Assembly (NCBI GenBank): GCA_013152765.1
Contig: JAADFT010000070.1
Coordinates: 1-9,567, forward strand
Length of the DNA: 9,567 bases
From: Calditrichota bacterium
GTDB lineage: Bacteria > Zhuqueibacterota > Zhuqueibacteria > Oleimicrobiales > Geothermoviventaceae
Direction of reading: 5' to 3'
Shown here: positions 7,183 through 9,567 of the stretch, piece by piece
Position numbering within the stretch: the first letter of the stretch is position 1
Layout: every line of letters starts with the position of its first letter
Position numbers and translations under genes: made by a program
Notes under the pieces: generated by a model
Seen by the model: only the letters and a program-made list of their open reading frames with translations
Told to the model about the DNA's origin: nothing
Databases searched by the model: none

Positions 7183-7224
7183 TCACGGGTTGCTTTCCTT
7201 CTTCTCTCTCCCGGCTTTCCTCAC
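7183..7224 (-). CDS. Tentative 13-codon leader ORF before grpE
   Basis: GTG at 7222-7224 follows GGAGGGG by eight bases and opens a 13-codon basic frame (VRKAGREKKESNP) that ends at TGA 7183-7185, 22 bases before the grpE ATG. The frame is too short for codon-use evidence, and the region is purine-rich, so Shine-Dalgarno-like strings are expected by chance. Elsewhere in the dnaK-grpE gap a perfect 12-bp palindrome TCTGGCGCCAGA (7243-7254) and a 7-bp hairpin (7295-7301 with 7310-7316) are visible. No promoter was recognised. Confidence 0.12.
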   Translation of the reverse strand: MRKAGREKKESNP

Positions 7225-7400
7225 CTCCGAAGCCCCTCCGCGTCTGGCGCCAGAGTGCCGTTTCGCTTGCGCGCCACCCCGCAGCACCGCCTTTGCGGAG
7301 GCTCTTGTTCCTCCGCCCTCTTTACGGATTCTGTCCTGCAAACACCCTCGGAACTTCGGCAACGGCGTGACAGCTAAACGGGCACCCCCAGCAAAGATTC

Positions 7401-7427
7401 GAAAGGGGCCTCAATGAGGCCCCTTTC
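7401..7427 (-). terminator. Perfect palindromic hairpin after dnaK
   Basis: GAAAGGGGCCTCA (7401-7413) and TGAGGCCCCTTTC (7415-7427) are exact inverted repeats around a single base, starting three bases past the dnaK stop. A-runs and T-runs at the stem base resemble a bidirectional intrinsic terminator, but the T-run after the stem on the minus strand is only three bases. In a same-strand operon it may act as a partial terminator or as a barrier to 3' exonucleases, allowing more DnaK than GrpE and DnaJ. The hairpin is certain; its efficiency is unknown. Confidence 0.7.
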
Positions 7428-7430
7428 TGA

Positions 7431-9371
7431 TTACTTCTTCTCTTCGTCGTCGTCAACAACCTCAAAATCGGCGTCCTGGACACCTTCCTCGGCTCCAGTG
7501 GCCGAAGCACTGGCCTCCGCACCAGCATCCGTGGTGGCGCCAGCACCAGCCTCAGCACCGGTAGCACCGGCTGCCTGCTGGTACAGGGTGCTGGCAGCCT
7601 GGTTCCACAACTGGCTCAGCGCGTCCGTGGCCGACCGAATCTCGTTGATGTCCTCGCCCTTGACGGCTTCGCGCACACGCGCCACAGCCGCTTCGAGCTT
7701 GCTCTTCATCTCCGGATCGAGCTTGTCGCCCATTTCTTTCAGATTCTTCTCGGTCTGGTAGGCGAGCTGGTCCGCCTGGTTCCGCGCGTCAGCCAATTCG
7801 CGCCGACGACGGTCCTCGGCCGCGTGTTCCTGCGCCTCGCGAACCATTTTCTCGATTTCCTGCTCGGTCAGACCGCTGGACGCCTCGATCCGGATGCTCT
7901 GCTCTTTGCCGGTCGCCTTGTCGCGCGCCGTCACATGCAGAATGCCGTTGGCGTCGATGTCAAACGTCACCTCGATCTGCGGCACGCCGCGCGGTGCTGG
8001 CGGGATGCCATCCAGGATGAAGCGTCCCAGCGTCCGGTTGTCGGCCGCCATCTGGCGCTCACCCTGCACCACGTGAATCTCCACCGAGGTCTGGTTGTCT
8101 TGCGCCGTGGTGAAGATCTCGCTCTTCCGCGTCGGGATCGTGGTGTTGCGCGGAATGAGCACCGTGGTCACGCCGCCCAGGGTCTCGATGCCCAGCGACA
8201 GCGGCGTCACGTCGAGCAACAGCACGTCTTTCATCTCGCCCGACAGCACAGCGCCCTGGATTGCGGCGCCGATGGCGACCACCTCATCCGGGTTGATGCC
8301 CTTGTGCGGCTCCTTGCCGAACAGACGCTTCACGGTCTCCTGCACCTTCGGCATGCGCGTCATACCGCCAACCAGGATGACCTCGTCGATGTCGCTGGCG
8401 GTCAGCCCGGCATCCTTCAGGGCCTGCTGCACCGGACCAACAGTCCGCTCGATCAGGTCGTCCACCAGCTGCTCCAGCTTGGAGCGCGTCAGGGTCTTGA
8501 TCAGGTGCTTCGGCCCGCTGGCATCCGCCGTGATGAACGGCAGGTTGATCTCGGTCTGCAGCGTGCTCGAGAGCTCAATCTTCGCCTTCTCGGCCGCCTC
8601 TTTGAGCCGCTGCATGGCCATCGGATCCTTGCTCAAATCGATGCCGGTCTCTTTCTTGAACTCCTCCACCAACCAGTCGATGATCCGCTGGTCGAAGTTG
8701 TCGCCGCCCAGGTGGGTGTCGCCGTTGGTGGACTTCACTTCAAACACACCGTCGCCGATCTCCAGAATCGAGATGTCGAACGTACCACCACCCAGGTCGT
8801 AGACGGCGATCTTCTCGTTCTTCTTCTTGTCCAGACCGTAGGCCAGCGAAGCTGCCGTCGGCTCGTTGATGATTCGCACCACGTTCAGACCCGCAATGCG
8901 ACCAGCGTCCTTCGTGGCCTGACGCTGCGCGTCGTTGAAGTACGCGGGTACCGTGATGACCGCGTCGGTAATCTTCTCGCCGAGGTAATCCTCAGCGGTC
9001 TGCTTCATTTTCTGCAAGATCTTCGCAGAAATTTCCGGCGGCGAAAAGATCTTGTCACCGATCTTCACACGGGCGTCGCCGTTCGGCCCCTTCACAACCT
9101 CGTACGGGACCAGCTTGATTTCCTCAGTCACCTCTTCGTAGCGGCGCCCCATGAAGCGCTTGATCGAGAAAATCGTGTTCTTCGGGTTCGTGATGGCCTG
9201 CCGCTTCGCCGGTGCCCCAACCAGCCACTCACCGTCTTTCGTCAGGGCCACCACGGACGGGGTCGTCCGAGAACCCTCAGCGTTGGGGATTACCACCGGC
9301 TGGCCGCCCTCAACTACCGCGACGCACGAGTTGGTCGTCCCCAGGTCAATCCCAATTACTTTTCCAGCCAT
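7431..9371 (-). CDS. dnaK: DnaK, Hsp70 chaperone
   Basis: An ATP-driven cytosolic chaperone of 646 residues that binds exposed hydrophobic segments, working with DnaJ and GrpE and feeding from ClpB. The nucleotide-binding domain has the phosphate-1 loop IDLGTTNS (8-15), phosphate-2 DLGGGTFD (192-199) and the adenosine-region motif VGGMTRMP (334-341). The interdomain linker is DVLLLD (382-387). The substrate-binding beta domain runs to about 500, followed by the helical lid (about 501-598), a low-complexity Ala/Gly/Thr/Ser tail (599-629), and the acidic end DADFEVVDDDEEKK. ATG at 9369-9371 has AGGAGGTGA (9378-9386) well placed upstream. It is the first gene of the cluster. No CIRCE operator lies upstream, so HrcA control is unlikely. 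Confidence 0.98.
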   Translation of the reverse strand: MAGKVIGIDLGTTNSCVAVVEGGQPVVIPNAEGSRTTPSVVALTKDGEWLVGAPAKRQAITNPKNTIFSIKRFMGRRYEEVTEEIKLVPYEVVKGPNGDARVKIGDKIFSPPEISAKILQKMKQTAEDYLGEKITDAVITVPAYFNDAQRQATKDAGRIAGLNVVRIINEPTAASLAYGLDKKKNEKIAVYDLGGGTFDISILEIGDGVFEVKSTNGDTHLGGDNFDQRIIDWLVEEFKKETGIDLSKDPMAMQRLKEAAEKAKIELSSTLQTEINLPFITADASGPKHLIKTLTRSKLEQLVDDLIERTVGPVQQALKDAGLTASDIDEVILVGGMTRMPKVQETVKRLFGKEPHKGINPDEVVAIGAAIQGAVLSGEMKDVLLLDVTPLSLGIETLGGVTTVLIPRNTTIPTRKSEIFTTAQDNQTSVEIHVVQGERQMAADNRTLGRFILDGIPPAPRGVPQIEVTFDIDANGILHVTARDKATGKEQSIRIEASSGLTEQEIEKMVREAQEHAAEDRRRRELADARNQADQLAYQTEKNLKEMGDKLDPEMKSKLEAAVARVREAVKGEDINEIRSATDALSQLWNQAASTLYQQAAGATGAEAGAGATTDAGAEASASATGAEEGVQDADFEVVDDDEEKK

Positions 9372-9386
9372 CGCCTTTCACCTCCT

Positions 9387-9492
9387 GCCTTGTATTTTCA
9401 AATGTCATTTGTTCTCGAATTCGTGGGTCCCACGTCGAGGCCCACTCCGTAGTCGCACCGCCTGTTGAACTTTAGCTCGATCTACTTACAAA
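9387..9492 (-). promoter_or_regulatory. dnaK leader with two 6-1-6 palindromes
   Basis: Between the upstream terminator and the dnaK ribosome-binding site lie two perfect odd palindromes, CAAATGTCATTTG (9399-9411) and CGTGGGTCCCACG (9422-9434). Their centres are 23 bases apart. An 8-bp palindrome CGAATTCG (9416-9423) lies between them. The part nearest the gene is AT-rich in a GC-rich setting. This is where the promoter of the chaperone genes should be. I saw no convincing sigma-70 or sigma-32 hexamer pair and no CIRCE or CtsR-type site, so the exact promoter is not called. Confidence 0.4.
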
Positions 9493-9534
9493 ATCGGGCC
9501 GGTACAGGAGTCATCCTGACCCCTCCGGCCCGAT
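9490..9534 (-). terminator. Intrinsic terminator upstream of dnaK
   Basis: ATCGGGCCGG (9493-9502) and CCGGCCCGAT (9525-9534) are perfect 10-bp inverted repeats. They enclose a smaller perfect hairpin, CAGGA (9505-9509) with TCCTG (9514-9518). On the minus strand the stem is followed by a run of T residues (9493-9490). It fits termination of a same-strand gene entering from the right. One minus frame there closes at TGA 9540-9542, five bases before the stem, but only nine codons are visible, so no gene is called. Confidence 0.7.
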
Positions 9535-9567
9535 CCAGGTCAGTGCTTCCGCCTCCCACTGCACTCG

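Noticed and set aside
5094..7370. A 758-codon open frame on the plus strand, and other long plus-strand frames (2393-4036, 4055-5587, 7824-9452)
   Set aside because: They lie opposite dnaJ, grpE, clpB and dnaK, whose products are unmistakable. GC-rich codon use leaves the antisense strand open, and the translated products are rich in His, Arg, Leu and Gln with no recognisable domain.
9387..9567. CIRCE operator before dnaK
   Set aside because: Neither TTAGCACTC nor GAGTGCTAA is present; the palindromes found have different sequences and spacers.

Overview
The window holds a compact protein-quality-control cluster, all on the minus strand. In transcription order (right to left) it reads dnaK, grpE, dnaJ, clpB, ftsH. 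All five genes are full length with intact motifs. Together they encode the Hsp70 chaperone with its nucleotide-exchange factor and J-domain co-chaperone, the ClpB disaggregase that works with Hsp70 on aggregates, and the membrane AAA+ metalloprotease FtsH that degrades damaged proteins.

The DNA is GC-rich and most genes carry strong AGGAGG-type ribosome-binding sites. The DnaK is of the bacterial form with a complete nucleotide-binding domain and a GrpE partner. These features point to a bacterium with a high-GC genome, but I cannot name the phylum with confidence. The order dnaK-grpE-dnaJ-clpB recalls the Thermus dnaK operon (dnaK-grpE-dnaJ-dafA-clpB), but no dafA-like frame is present and Thermus identity is not implied. 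No hrcA gene and no CIRCE operator (TTAGCACTC-N9-GAGTGCTAA) is visible.

Layout, right to left: 9490-9534 is a minus-strand intrinsic terminator, probably for a gene beyond the right edge. 9387-9492 is the dnaK leader, with an AT-rich part and two perfect 6-1-6 palindromes. dnaK is 7431-9371, followed by a perfect 13-1-13 hairpin at 7401-7427. A 240-base leader precedes grpE (6471-7160). dnaJ (5349-6446) follows after 24 bases. A 208-base gap with short direct repeats precedes clpB (2501-5140). A clear intrinsic terminator (2455-2490) closes clpB. ftsH (346-2277) has its own leader, in which two alternative hairpins compete for one arm that abuts the ribosome-binding site. Positions 1-345 contain no convincing complete gene. 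They hold a strikingly self-complementary stretch (142-269), a stable hairpin (121-141), an orphan Shine-Dalgarno-like sequence, and possibly the first codons of an unrecognised gene running off the left edge.

The coding content is conventional. The parts worth a second look are the non-coding ones: the nested hairpin region downstream of ftsH, the ftsH leader, the palindromes before dnaK, and a full-length Shine-Dalgarno sequence inside the start of grpE.
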